Shown piece by piece: positions 17,240-25,968 of a stretch of 64,000 nucleotides of DNA. Each line of letters begins with the position of its first letter. Within the stretch, counting starts at the first letter, position 1. Position numbers and translations under genes: made by a program. The DNA is from Sulfurovum sp. (lineage in GTDB: Bacteria > Campylobacterota > Campylobacteria > Campylobacterales > Sulfurovaceae), in NCBI GenBank assembly GCA_027049035.1, contig JALTVI010000024.1, forward strand, positions 21,982 through 85,981, read 5' to 3'. Below the pieces are notes generated by a model, which saw nothing but the letters and a program-made list of their open reading frames with translations, searched no databases and was not told where the DNA came from.

Positions 17240-20036
17240 CCTGCGGGAGACTCTCCTCTTTGGGTACCATCGTTGATACCTCTGCTTTGGCTTTTGGTGT
17301 CATCGAAGGAATAGGATGACTGCTTCCCCCGTCACCTTTTTCAATCGGCATGGAAGATGTGGGAACAGGTTTTGGTTTCTTTGTCGGTTTTGTCCTGTCA
17401 GGAATCTGTGGAGCAACCTGCTTTGGACCGTGCTTCTGCATATATTCAGGTGCTTCGATTGTCCTTTTCAGTATCTGCAGCGGCAGTGTCAGGATATCCT
17501 TTGCCACCGATGTTTTGACCTTTGGATTCTCCAGTGTGCCGGTCACCTCGAGTCCCACAGTCATACTGTTGTCATCCCCCATCAGAATGTAGCCAAGCAG
17601 CGGAATTTTGCCAACCATCTTACCCAGTTCACGAACAGACTGAATTGCCAGTTTGACATCGATTTTACCGTTCTCGAGGTTGATGACACCTTTCCCTGTC
17701 ACCGTTGCAGAGTTTCCTTTGAGATAGACTGAATCGAGTACCAGCGTTTTGGGGGTCATATGGTATTCAACCACCCCCTCGGAGATCTTGAACCCTTTGT
17801 TCGAGAAACCCGGTCTGCTAAGTGTGGCAAGTGCAGGCAGGGTATTGATAAATGCCAGCGTATTACTGTATGCCTTGAAGTCACTGAGTACACCACCTTC
17901 GATAATAATACGTCCTTTCATCTGCTTTGTTGGATCTCCGGTAAGCTTCAGTGAATAGCGCCCCTGTTTCAGTCCTGTAAATCCGATAAGCGGATGCAGC
18001 ACACGGTCTGTAACGCGCAGTACCTCTACAGTCAGTATTTTGCCTTTTTTTGTCAGCTTGATAATGTTCCCCTGACTGCTTCCAATCGCTTTGATATCTC
18101 CGTTTGGTTTGATTTCAATGTCGTAACTGTCGGTAACCAGCTTCCGTTTACCGTAGCGCATATGACTCTTCTTTCCAATAATCACAAATGTTTTTTTGAA
18201 TCCGACACTACCGCTGCTTTTTTTAACCAACCGATTCTGCTCCTCCATGAAGCGCTTCAGGTCAATATTGATATTGGTGAGATGAATATGACCTTTAGCG
18301 GTATCGATATGTACCCGTTTGTCAAAGGCATAGAAATTAACCTGCTTTGTCTTGGCATTGAACATTCCTTCAAGCGGAATTGTCGTGTAGCATACATCTT
18401 TACTGTCATAGAAGAAACATACATCTTTTCGTACGCTTCCTTTAAAGTGCCAAACTGTGCCATGTTCATCTCCTGTAACCTGCACCTTTCCTCCATTGAT
18501 GCCAAGTATATTGTTCTTGAGATAGGGAACGATTTTCGAAAGATCCGAAAAAAGAATATGTATTGCTTTTTCTTTCTTTGTCAAAGAGACTTTCAGTGTC
18601 GGCAATGTCATGTACAACTGCTCTCCGTATGTGAGTGTCATCGGTATTTTCCGCTTTGCAATTTCGATATCGGGTGACTTCTCCCTGCCCAGAATGAAAC
18701 GGTCGATATCCAGAATCAGATTCGCTTTGTTATGGGTCGTATCGACTGTACCCTCTACTCTCCCCCTATACCAGACTGCATTTGTCTGTACATCTTTCAG
18801 CACCACCTTACCCGACTTGCTGTTATAGAGTATCCATCCGCCACTGACCGGCAATTTCAACTTTCCGATTCTCAATACCCCTTTGTCAAGTTTCACCTCT
18901 ACAGATACGAGCAGTTCTCTTTTCTGCTTTCCAAGAGGAATCTTGATTGTAATGTCGATTGCATTCTCTTTCCCCGTATGTGAAACCGGCAGTGTAATAC
19001 CATAGGCATTCAGTATCTTTGTGACCGACGCATCAACCGCACTTTTGATCTTCAAATCAAGAATCAGCACAGGTCTTTGTGCTCCGACAATATGCTTGAT
19101 AACCAGATGGGTGCCCGAAAGATCTCTGCCGCGACATTGCGGCTTTTCAAGATCAAAATAGAGATTTCCCTTTTTGTAACGCAGTGTCAATGCATCGGCA
19201 TGTACGGCATCCAGCCCCTTTTTATAACGTATTGACACATCCTCAAAACGTGCTTTCGCTTTCAGGGCACCAATATCCAGTTTAGGCTGGTGGTCTACAA
19301 TATCGAGCCTGCCTTTGACATACTCCACTCTGTAACGTTTTGCACGCACCTTTCTCAAGGTCCAATCCTCTATGGTTTCGGGAAGTGAAAAACGGGTAAT
19401 GACCGGTTCAAGGTTGCTAAATGTTTCCGTATTCACTGCATAGACAATGCTGTTGTCATGCTGCAGGGCACGAAAATGTCCCTTGATACCGTAGGCTTCG
19501 AAACTTCCACCTGTCTCCAGCGTATTCTTTGCCAAATCATAGGTCAACTTGCCGGCAATGGAAATTTTCTCCTTTTTCAGATAGAGCATCGGCACATCGG
19601 CAATAAGTTTTTTGCCTTTTCGAACAATATTTCCGGCGATTTCGTAATCATCACTGGTGATATAGAGCACATCGTCAGCAAACAAAACGGTAAGATGATT
19701 GTTTTTAAAGTTGATTTTCTCAAGGTAGATGGTTTCAAAGTAGGAGAGCAGATTCTTGATATGGTCAAAGGTTTCATCCACCCTCTCAAAAGAGGGTTTC
19801 TCCTTCGATGCCGGCACAGTGATAGACTTTGCCTTGAGTATGAGCTTTTTATCGAGTTTGATGTATAATCCAACCACTTTATAGGGGCCAAGATCGAGCC
19901 TGTCAACCTGGATGCCGTGCAGCAGCCAGAAAAAAAATACAGTCAAAAGGACAACCAGCGCAATGAGAAAATCACGAACCACGATATGGAGAAGATGGAT
20001 CGTATGGGCAGAGAACATTGCCGTGGTTTTGATCAT
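17190..20036 (-). CDS. Large AsmA/YhdP-like envelope protein
   Basis: A 948-residue protein with one N-terminal membrane helix (~20-42, FLIALVVLLTVFFFWLL) and a long beta-rich periplasmic body. The C-terminal part (~700-870) resembles the AsmA-like C-terminal region, with GRIIIEGGVLSDFKAYSN, KGNSATVTGKGVINLENGKI and IPLLGYILMGDDNSMTVGLEVTG. Known relatives (AsmA, YhdP, TamB) are bridge-like proteins implicated in phospholipid transport to the outer membrane; that role is inferred. A Pro/Lys-rich disordered tail (~880-948) follows. Its start overlaps the divergent mltG gene and its 3' end overlaps lolC. A later start at 20018 is possible. Confidence 0.75.
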   Translation of the reverse strand: MIKTTAMFSAHTIHLLHIVVRDFLIALVVLLTVFFFWLLHGIQVDRLDLGPYKVVGLYIKLDKKLILKAKSITVPASKEKPSFERVDETFDHIKNLLSYFETIYLEKINFKNNHLTVLFADDVLYITSDDYEIAGNIVRKGKKLIADVPMLYLKKEKISIAGKLTYDLAKNTLETGGSFEAYGIKGHFRALQHDNSIVYAVNTETFSNLEPVITRFSLPETIEDWTLRKVRAKRYRVEYVKGRLDIVDHQPKLDIGALKAKARFEDVSIRYKKGLDAVHADALTLRYKKGNLYFDLEKPQCRGRDLSGTHLVIKHIVGAQRPVLILDLKIKSAVDASVTKILNAYGITLPVSHTGKENAIDITIKIPLGKQKRELLVSVEVKLDKGVLRIGKLKLPVSGGWILYNSKSGKVVLKDVQTNAVWYRGRVEGTVDTTHNKANLILDIDRFILGREKSPDIEIAKRKIPMTLTYGEQLYMTLPTLKVSLTKKEKAIHILFSDLSKIVPYLKNNILGINGGKVQVTGDEHGTVWHFKGSVRKDVCFFYDSKDVCYTTIPLEGMFNAKTKQVNFYAFDKRVHIDTAKGHIHLTNINIDLKRFMEEQNRLVKKSSGSVGFKKTFVIIGKKSHMRYGKRKLVTDSYDIEIKPNGDIKAIGSSQGNIIKLTKKGKILTVEVLRVTDRVLHPLIGFTGLKQGRYSLKLTGDPTKQMKGRIIIEGGVLSDFKAYSNTLAFINTLPALATLSRPGFSNKGFKISEGVVEYHMTPKTLVLDSVYLKGNSATVTGKGVINLENGKIDVKLAIQSVRELGKMVGKIPLLGYILMGDDNSMTVGLEVTGTLENPKVKTSVAKDILTLPLQILKRTIEAPEYMQKHGPKQVAPQIPDRTKPTKKPKPVPTSSMPIEKGDGGSSHPIPSMTPKAKAEVSTMVPKEESLPQATRSEVPSTGRSGQLF

Positions 20037-20925
20037 ATCGCTGGCCTTTTACATTAGCTTGCCTGTACGGTCCACACAGACCCTTTATGTTCCGCAAGGC
20101 TCAATCGGAAGTATTATATCACAGCTGAGCCAAAAAGGGTACGACCTCTCAGTAATCGACAGCTATCTCCTTCGGCTTATGGGACAGCCCCAGCACGGCT
20201 GGATATTTATAGGGGAGAATGAACTGAACCGCATCGACTTTCTGCACAAACTCACCTCTTCCAAGGCTATGATCCACAAGGTCACACTCATCCCAGGGGA
20301 GACGCTCGAACGCTTCTTTGAGACACTCGCCAGTGAGTACGGACTCAACAAGGAAAAACTCTGGAAGTACTACAAGGAGTACTCTCCCTACCCCGAAGCA
20401 GGTATCTACGCCGATACCTACTATGTACCCATAGGCATCCGGGAGAAACAGCTGATGAAGTTTCTGGTACAGCAGTCGGAAAAGCGTTACACCGCTCTGG
20501 CAAAAAAAATCTATGGTGTCTATGACAAGAATCAATGGAAAAAGCTTCTTACTATCGCTTCCATCATCCAGAAAGAGGCTGCCAACAATCAGGAGATGCC
20601 ACTTGTTGCTTCGGTCATCTATAACCGTCTGAAGCGGAATATGCGTCTGCAGATGGACGGGACACTGAACTACGGGAAGTACTCCCATGTCAAGGTGACA
20701 CCCGAACGTATCAGGGATGACAATAGCACCTTCAACACATACAAATTCAAAGGTATCCCTCCTTCACCCATCGGTGCCGTCTCTCTTGCCTCCATCAAAG
20801 CTGCCGCAAAACCTGCAAAAACAAAACACCTCTACTTTATGAAAAATGCCAAAGGCACCCATGACTTCAGTGATACTTTCAAGGCACATCAAAAGAATAT
20901 TCGAAAAGTGAAAAAATTAAAATAA
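19963..20925 (+). CDS. mltG: Endolytic murein transglycosylase MltG (YceG)
   Basis: Inner-membrane lytic transglycosylase that cuts nascent peptidoglycan and helps set glycan length. I start it at MRKSRTTIWRRW (19963), just before the membrane anchor IAVVLIISLAFYISLPV, giving 320 residues. The LysM-like subdomain is followed by the catalytic stretch IASIIQKEAANNQEMPLVA with the catalytic Glu, then RLQMDGTLNYG and PPSPIGAVSLASIKAA, all family signatures. The 5' end overlaps the start of the leftward AsmA-like gene by 74 bp on opposite strands. Confidence 0.9.
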   Translation: MRKSRTTIWRRWIVWAENIAVVLIISLAFYISLPVRSTQTLYVPQGSIGSIISQLSQKGYDLSVIDSYLLRLMGQPQHGWIFIGENELNRIDFLHKLTSSKAMIHKVTLIPGETLERFFETLASEYGLNKEKLWKYYKEYSPYPEAGIYADTYYVPIGIREKQLMKFLVQQSEKRYTALAKKIYGVYDKNQWKKLLTIASIIQKEAANNQEMPLVASVIYNRLKRNMRLQMDGTLNYGKYSHVKVTPERIRDDNSTFNTYKFKGIPPSPIGAVSLASIKAAAKPAKTKHLYFMKNAKGTHDFSDTFKAHQKNIRKVKKLK

Positions 20926-20992
20926 TTTATAGTTTTTTTAAGAAATTCTAATTATAATTATAGGTAATCAATAATGGGTTGGGGAGCTCTTT

Positions 20993-22216
20993 ATGACGGA
21001 TACCTTAAACAGACAACACTACTCGTTTCAAACCATCGGCATCGATCAGATGAAAGCACACTACCTGTTTACCGAGGAAGATGCACAAAAACTGCATAGC
21101 CTGCTCGCGATCGCACGTGAAGCACTTCCGGAAATGCAGGATGCCTTTTACACTTTTATCTTCAATTTTGAACACGCCAAAATATTTCTAAATACTAATG
21201 ATGTGATCAAGAAGCATAAAAAAGGCATCGAGCAGTGGTACCTGAACCTCTTCAGCGGACAATACGATACCGCCTATTTTGAGAGTCTCTCCACCATCAG
21301 TGAAACCCATGTCAAAGTCGGACTGCCTGCCCACTATGTCAATGCCGCATTCAGTTTTGTACGCCAGTTTCTTGAAAATGTTCTGATCGATTCAGGAGAT
21401 ATAGACAAGCTCCCTTCCCTTCACAAGATCATTGACATCAATCTCGACATTCTAAGCCTGACCTACAAGCAGGAGTCACAGCAGAAACTGATCAAAAATA
21501 TTGCCATTTTGAAAGAGACGGTCAGACATCATAATATTGTTCCCTATGTACAACCGATTTACAGCAATAGCACCGGAGAGATTTCACACTATGAGTGCCT
21601 CATGAGAATTGCACATGAAGAGAACCATACGGTCTGCTCCATTATCCATATGCTTCAGCTTGCGAAACAGATACACCTCTATTACGATTTGATGAAACAG
21701 ATGATCGAAAAGACCTTCGATGCTTTTACCCATCTTCCGTTTTCTTTTACCCTCAACTTAAGCTATGAAGATATTGCCAACATCGATGCACGCAAATTCA
21801 TAAAAAGCAGACTGGCACAGCTGCCAAACCCTTCCAGGGTCACATTTGAAATTCTTGAAACCGATATGATTACCGACTATGATGTAGTCTACGACTTTAT
21901 TGAAGAAATCAAACAGTTCCAGTGCCAAATTGCCATCGATGATTTCGGTGCAGGCTACTCCAATATGGAAAATCTCTTGAAATTGAAACCTGACTATATC
22001 AAAATAGACGGCTCACTCATTCAGAATATTGACCGTTCCGAAAAATCACTGAAGTTGGTCAAGAACATCATCAACATTACCCGCGATATCAATGCCCAAA
22101 CAATAGCGGAACACGTCCACAGTGAGGCCGTCTATACCATACTCCATACACTCGACATCGACTATCTGCAGGGATTCTATCTCTGTGAGCCCTTCCCCCT
22201 GTCAGAACTTACATAA
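20993..22216 (+). CDS. Globin-coupled EAL-domain phosphodiesterase
   Basis: A 407-residue soluble protein. Residues 1-~165 look like a protoglobin sensor: helical, with the proximal histidine in ETHVKVGLPAHYV (His106), matching the H-x3-GLxPxxY pattern of globin-coupled sensors. Residues ~185-405 are an EAL domain with YECLMRI (ECL in place of EAL, Glu retained), FTLNLS, EILETD, IDDFGAGYSNM, KIDGSLI and AEHV. It probably degrades c-di-GMP in response to haem-bound O2, NO or CO. No GGDEF domain is present. Confidence 0.82.
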   Translation: MTDTLNRQHYSFQTIGIDQMKAHYLFTEEDAQKLHSLLAIAREALPEMQDAFYTFIFNFEHAKIFLNTNDVIKKHKKGIEQWYLNLFSGQYDTAYFESLSTISETHVKVGLPAHYVNAAFSFVRQFLENVLIDSGDIDKLPSLHKIIDINLDILSLTYKQESQQKLIKNIAILKETVRHHNIVPYVQPIYSNSTGEISHYECLMRIAHEENHTVCSIIHMLQLAKQIHLYYDLMKQMIEKTFDAFTHLPFSFTLNLSYEDIANIDARKFIKSRLAQLPNPSRVTFEILETDMITDYDVVYDFIEEIKQFQCQIAIDDFGAGYSNMENLLKLKPDYIKIDGSLIQNIDRSEKSLKLVKNIINITRDINAQTIAEHVHSEAVYTILHTLDIDYLQGFYLCEPFPLSELT

Positions 22217-22225
22217 AAATACTGT

Positions 22226-23857
22226 TTAAAAGAAGAGCAGTTGAATGATGTTAAGGATGAACATTGTAATGAACCCGACTTTGTAGACCATCATCTCATT
22301 ACGCTCAATAAATGAGGTGTGCCGGTCAAAATAGGGCTGTACCTTGTCGGGATTGTCGATTTCATAGAGCATCTCGGAGTAGTTGTGGTAGCGCTTGTCT
22401 GGATCGGTCTCGATGGCACGCAGAATGACACTCTCAAGCCAGTGAGGAATCTTCGGATTGAGCCTGCTTGGATGTTTGGGATCCTTTTCAAAACTCGGAG
22501 TCTGAAACGGTTCTATCTCTCCAAACGGAAACTTCTGTGTCAATGCCTCATAGAGTGTCACCCCTATGGCATAGATCTCCGTCTGCTCGGTAATGGGTGC
22601 CTGCTTGAAACGCTCCGGCGCAAGGTATGAGGGTGTCCCGGCACGCGTTACGGTAGAGTAGGCTTCGGTGATGCTGCCAAAGTCGACCATTTTGAAGACA
22701 ATCTTCTCCTTTCGTTTCGTAACGATGATGTTTTCGGGTTTGATATCGCCGTGTACCAGGTTCAGTCTGATAAGATACTGTGACATCTTCAGCAGAAAGT
22801 GTGCCAGCTCCACCCCAAGGTCGACACTCAGCGGCTTTTTGGCGATATACTCCTTAAGGGATACTCCCTCGATATAGCGCATGATGTAGTAGCGATGCGT
22901 CCTTTTTCTGGGGATGACCGCCTTTGGGAAAAAACCGGCCTTCAGCCGGTTTGCCATCCATACCTCTTTGACGAAGAGATCGAGCATCACCTCATCCTCG
23001 ATCGCTTCAGGAGGCGCAAACTTGATGACATACTGCACCCCTTTCTTTTCACACAGCCAGGTTCTGTTGTTCTGTATCAGCGGTTTGATAAGCCTGTAGC
23101 CGTCTATCTCTTCACCCTTTTTGTACTGCTCCTGAATGATCAGATCCGTCTGTTTCAACTTCAATCTCGGGTCGAGTTCTTTGATCTCAATAACCACAGC
23201 AGTGGTATCGTCAGGCAGGTCATCATTGTGCTTCTTGCTTGCCTTCTTGACCAGAAACGAGGCACCCACCTTGATGCCTTCGGCAAGCTCTTCAGGGCTG
23301 AGTTCGTTATAGAGCCCGTCACTGCAGAGCAGAATGCGGTCTCCTGCCTGCAGGTTGTTCTCGAAGTAGTAGGGTTCTACGCTCTCCTCAAGTCCTATGG
23401 CAGCGGTAAGCACATTCTCCATCCCCTCCTCATCCATCGCATGGTCGGAGGAGAGCTGTGCAAGCTGTCCGTTACGTGAGAGATAGATGCGGCTGTCACC
23501 CACATTGGCGCCATAGAGCCTGTCCCCTTCGATGACCACCAGCGTCAGTGTCGTCACCAGCTCCTGGCGCTCATACTGCTCCATAGACTCAAGATAGAGC
23601 ACACGGTTTATGTTTTCGATGAAGTGGCGAATGGACTTCTCCATACTCCAGCTTCGCGGACGGTTCTTCAGTGACTGTACCAGAAACTGTGCAGTGCGTT
23701 TTGCCGCCTCGGCCCCATGTATCGAAGAGCCAACCCCGTCACAGACAACAGCAACGGTAATGTTCTCCATCACCTTGACTTCGAAATAGTCATCGCCTTT
23801 AAGCTGTGTACCTTTAGCCAGCGTAAAGCCGCTGGTTTCAATATTCTCTTTGGACAT
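22226..23857 (-). CDS. Bifunctional PP2C phosphatase / Ser-Thr kinase, membrane-anchored
   Basis: A 543-residue fusion. Residues ~1-228 are a PP2C phosphatase with metal ligands in VVCDGVGSS (Asp40, Gly41), NVGDSR and LLCSDGL, and DDTTAVVIE. Residues ~250-500 are a Hanks-type kinase: Lys279 in YVIKF, HGDIKPEN (369-376; Gly replaces Arg of HRD), DFG (392-394) and APE (413-415). A single membrane helix (~524-543) ends the protein, leaving both enzymes in the cytoplasm. Such fusions recur beside nitrate-assimilation genes (for example PA1782 near nasA/nirBD), which suggests control of NarK, NirA or nitrate reductase. Targets are unknown. Confidence 0.88.
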   Translation of the reverse strand: MSKENIETSGFTLAKGTQLKGDDYFEVKVMENITVAVVCDGVGSSIHGAEAAKRTAQFLVQSLKNRPRSWSMEKSIRHFIENINRVLYLESMEQYERQELVTTLTLVVIEGDRLYGANVGDSRIYLSRNGQLAQLSSDHAMDEEGMENVLTAAIGLEESVEPYYFENNLQAGDRILLCSDGLYNELSPEELAEGIKVGASFLVKKASKKHNDDLPDDTTAVVIEIKELDPRLKLKQTDLIIQEQYKKGEEIDGYRLIKPLIQNNRTWLCEKKGVQYVIKFAPPEAIEDEVMLDLFVKEVWMANRLKAGFFPKAVIPRKRTHRYYIMRYIEGVSLKEYIAKKPLSVDLGVELAHFLLKMSQYLIRLNLVHGDIKPENIIVTKRKEKIVFKMVDFGSITEAYSTVTRAGTPSYLAPERFKQAPITEQTEIYAIGVTLYEALTQKFPFGEIEPFQTPSFEKDPKHPSRLNPKIPHWLESVILRAIETDPDKRYHNYSEMLYEIDNPDKVQPYFDRHTSFIERNEMMVYKVGFITMFILNIIQLLFF

Positions 23858-23991
23858 TAACCTACCCCTCTTTATGAATGGTTCATTATAACATTGCCCT
23901 TCCCGCTTTCATACTTGAAACCTGATTAAGATTTGTGCACTGTGCCTATCTGCTATAATATGTGCAGATCATCCACAAAAAAAGGATACCC

Positions 23992-24264
23992 ATGCCCGCT
24001 AAAATTGCTCTCCTGCTGCTTAGCTGCTCGCTCTTTTCATGGGGAGGAACAGAACACAACAGCAGCAAACGCTCAATCATTGAGAAACAGATAGAAAAGC
24101 AGAAAGCGTTAGAAGAGAAATATGCCAAGGAGCAGCGTTTCTACCAGGGGGATGAATACGATTTTAAAAGCAAAGAGGTAGACCCCGATATTCTCAAAGA
24201 TGTCAAACCGCTTGAGCCGGACTATGAGCATACCAACGACTGGGGTGTTGCGGATAATGAGTGA
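23992..24264 (+). CDS. Small exported hypothetical protein
   Basis: A 90-residue protein of unknown function. The start MPAKIALLLLSCSLFSWG at 23992 is preceded by AAAAGGA and gives a clear signal peptide. The mature part is charged and helical (KRSIIEKQIEKQKALEEKYAKEQ is split here only for description: Lys/Glu-rich, residues ~25-50), ending in an acidic tail. It has no cysteines in the mature part. It lies between the divergent kinase and convergent narK, so a link with nitrate assimilation is only positional. Confidence 0.6.
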   Translation: MPAKIALLLLSCSLFSWGGTEHNSSKRSIIEKQIEKQKALEEKYAKEQRFYQGDEYDFKSKEVDPDILKDVKPLEPDYEHTNDWGVADNE

Positions 24265-24287
24265 AATAGAAGTTGAAAGCTAACTTG

Positions 24288-24378
24288 TTCCCACGCTCTG
24301 CGTGGGAATGCGTACTTAAGTATAAAAACTTACCAATTGATGCTATTCCCGCATACACTCCCACGCAGAGCGTGGGAG
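24288..24378. repeat. Pair of inverted REP-like palindromes
   Basis: TTCCCACGC-TCT-GCGTGGGAA (24288-24308) and CTCCCACGC-AGA-GCGTGGGAG (24358-24378), 49 bp apart. The closing pair changes T-A to C-G, keeping the stem. This palindrome resembles REP sequences found widely in proteobacteria. No REP transposase gene (RAYT) is present in the window. Confidence 0.75.
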
Positions 24379-24394
24379 CGAGGAGAAAGTGAAC

Positions 24395-24422
24395 GCTCAG
24401 CGCTCATCACTCATCGCTAAAC
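24395..24422. repeat. Heptad tract GCTCAGC-GCTCATC-ACTCATC-GCTAAAC
   Basis: Four 7-mers next to the palindrome pair, followed by a small hairpin GCTTTT-CAC-AAAAGC (24421-24435), just beyond the stop of leftward narK. Confidence 0.65.
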
Positions 24423-24452
24423 GCTTTTCACAAAAGCCGAAGCTTTCGTGGT

Positions 24453-25733
24453 TTAGATGATTCCACCTGCATTGGCACCCCATGTGGTTCTCCAGCGTGT
24501 CTTAACAAGTGAGATGGCACCGATGGCAATGAGTACAAGCCCTGCAAAGATGAAGAAACCGACACTATAGCTGTCAAACGTTCCTTTCGCCCAGCCAAGT
24601 GTCTTGACAAGGAACGTACCGCCGATACCGCCGGCTGCACCGATAAGCCCTGTCATGATACCGATATCTTTACCGAAACGCTGCGGTACGAGCTGGAAGA
24701 CCGCACCGTTGGCCATACCGAGGTTAGCCATAATCAGGAAAAGTACACCGATGGCGACCCAGAACGGAAGATGAACCGCACCGCTGAGTGCTACCAGTGC
24801 TGCAACGACACCAAAGAAGATGTAAAGTGCCTTGACACCACCCATCTTGTCTGCAATCCCCCCACCTACAGGACGCAGTACCGCACCGGCAAAGATGGTA
24901 AGGGCACCAAAATAACCGGCAATGACCTTGACATTCGGCTCATTGAAAACATCCAGTCCGAAGGCACTCATATCTGCCTGATAGGTATTCATCAGGTAGA
25001 CCTTCATATAGTTTGCAAATCCTACGAAACCACCAAAGCTGACAGCGTAGAAGAGCATAAACCACCAGCTGTCACGGTCTTTGAGCAGTTTCCAGTAGTC
25101 TCCAAGCTTCTTTGGACGCGGCTTGTAGACAGATTCGGGTGCATCTTTTGCCAGAATGATATAGGTAATGAGAACAATGAACGAAAGCAGCCCGCCAACC
25201 AGGAAGACCGCTTCCCAGCCCCACTTCTCCGCGATTTTCGGAGCGAAGAGGAAGTCGATGACCACACCGATGTTACCCGCCCCGGCAATACCCAGCACGA
25301 TCCCCTGCAGCTTTGGCGGATACCACTGTCCAGCCTGTGGCAGCGCCACAGCAAACGATGCTCCGGCAAAACCAAGGCCAAGGGCCACAACCAGTAATTC
25401 ATTATAGGTAATACTCTCTCCCCTTGAGTAGGCATAGAAGAGTGACGCGATAACGATAATCTGTGCGATAATAGCCGTTTTCTTCGGTCCTATCTTGTCT
25501 ACCCCGAACCCAAGTACGATACGCAGCAGCGCACCTGCCAAAATAGGAATTGAGAGCAGTGTCGCGATCTGCCCTGAAGTCAGTGCTGCACCGTGTGCGG
25601 TGAGTGATTCGTTTATCTCCGTCGCCAGTGGCCCCAGCATCGTCCATACCATAAAACTGAAATCAAAGTAAAGGAAAGCAGCAAAGAGTGTCTTTGCATC
25701 GCCTTGTCCCTTGAGTGCCTTGAAGCTTGCCAT
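24453..25733 (-). CDS. narK: Nitrate/nitrite MFS transporter NarK/NasA
   Basis: Major-facilitator protein of 426 residues with about 12 helices. It has nitrate/nitrite-porter signatures: the N-terminal FDFSFMVWTMLGPLA and the glycine-rich stretches GLGFAGASFAVALPQAGQWYP and GIAGAGNIGVVIDFLFAP. The second half contains MGMANG-like NLGMANGAVFQLVPQRF and GLIGAAGGIGGTFL. It likely imports nitrate for the assimilatory reductases encoded divergently. It is preceded by TATAAT (25762-25767, minus) and an operator-like palindrome at 25800-25816. Confidence 0.92.
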   Translation of the reverse strand: MASFKALKGQGDAKTLFAAFLYFDFSFMVWTMLGPLATEINESLTAHGAALTSGQIATLLSIPILAGALLRIVLGFGVDKIGPKKTAIIAQIIVIASLFYAYSRGESITYNELLVVALGLGFAGASFAVALPQAGQWYPPKLQGIVLGIAGAGNIGVVIDFLFAPKIAEKWGWEAVFLVGGLLSFIVLITYIILAKDAPESVYKPRPKKLGDYWKLLKDRDSWWFMLFYAVSFGGFVGFANYMKVYLMNTYQADMSAFGLDVFNEPNVKVIAGYFGALTIFAGAVLRPVGGGIADKMGGVKALYIFFGVVAALVALSGAVHLPFWVAIGVLFLIMANLGMANGAVFQLVPQRFGKDIGIMTGLIGAAGGIGGTFLVKTLGWAKGTFDSYSVGFFIFAGLVLIAIGAISLVKTRWRTTWGANAGGII

Positions 25734-25761
25734 TGTTTCTCCTTAACAAAATGATAGGGGA

Positions 25762-25767
25762 ATTATA
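25762..25767 (-). promoter_or_regulatory. -10 box of narK
   Basis: Minus-strand TATAAT (TGTATAATTCC), 29 bp before the narK start. No good -35 is seen; the operator at 25800-25816 is centred 41 bp upstream of its first base. Confidence 0.65.
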
Positions 25768-25799
25768 CAGTAAAGTTATCGGAATAATCAGAACCGGTA

Positions 25800-25816
25800 T
25801 GATTAATTTTTAAGCA
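25800..25816. promoter_or_regulatory. Nitrogen operator candidate, narK site
   Basis: TGATTA-ATTTT-TAAGCA: 6-5-6 arrangement of the motif TGATTA-N5-TAATCA, with two mismatches in the second half-site. The half-site TAAGCA is the same variant seen at 35023-35039. Confidence 0.6.
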
Positions 25817-25877
25817 ATCAATTTACCCTTTACAGCAAAGACTAACTGCATATAGCAACGATTAGCATACTTTCAAT

Positions 25878-25894
25878 TGATTATTTTTTAATCA
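25878..25894. promoter_or_regulatory. Nitrogen operator candidate, nirA site
   Basis: TGATTA-TTTTT-TAATCA is a perfect palindrome with a 5-bp spacer. Its centre (25886) is 42 bp upstream of the nirA -10 box, matching the geometry at narK and amt1. Confidence 0.7.
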
Positions 25895-25927
25895 TAATAG
25901 CAACGCCTTTCTCTGTGCTCTTTTCGC

Positions 25928-25933
25928 TATAAT
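25928..25933 (+). promoter_or_regulatory. -10 box of nirA
   Basis: TATAAT in TCGCTATAATAAGC, 36 bp before the nirA ATG, which has CAGGAGCG as ribosome site. Confidence 0.65.
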
Positions 25934-25968
25934 AAGCCCAACAGTAACGACAGGAGCGACATACTATT

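Noticed and set aside
23923..23939. TGATTA half-site upstream of the PP2C/kinase gene
   Set aside because: The second half-site (TGTGCA) does not match, so it is not counted as an operator.
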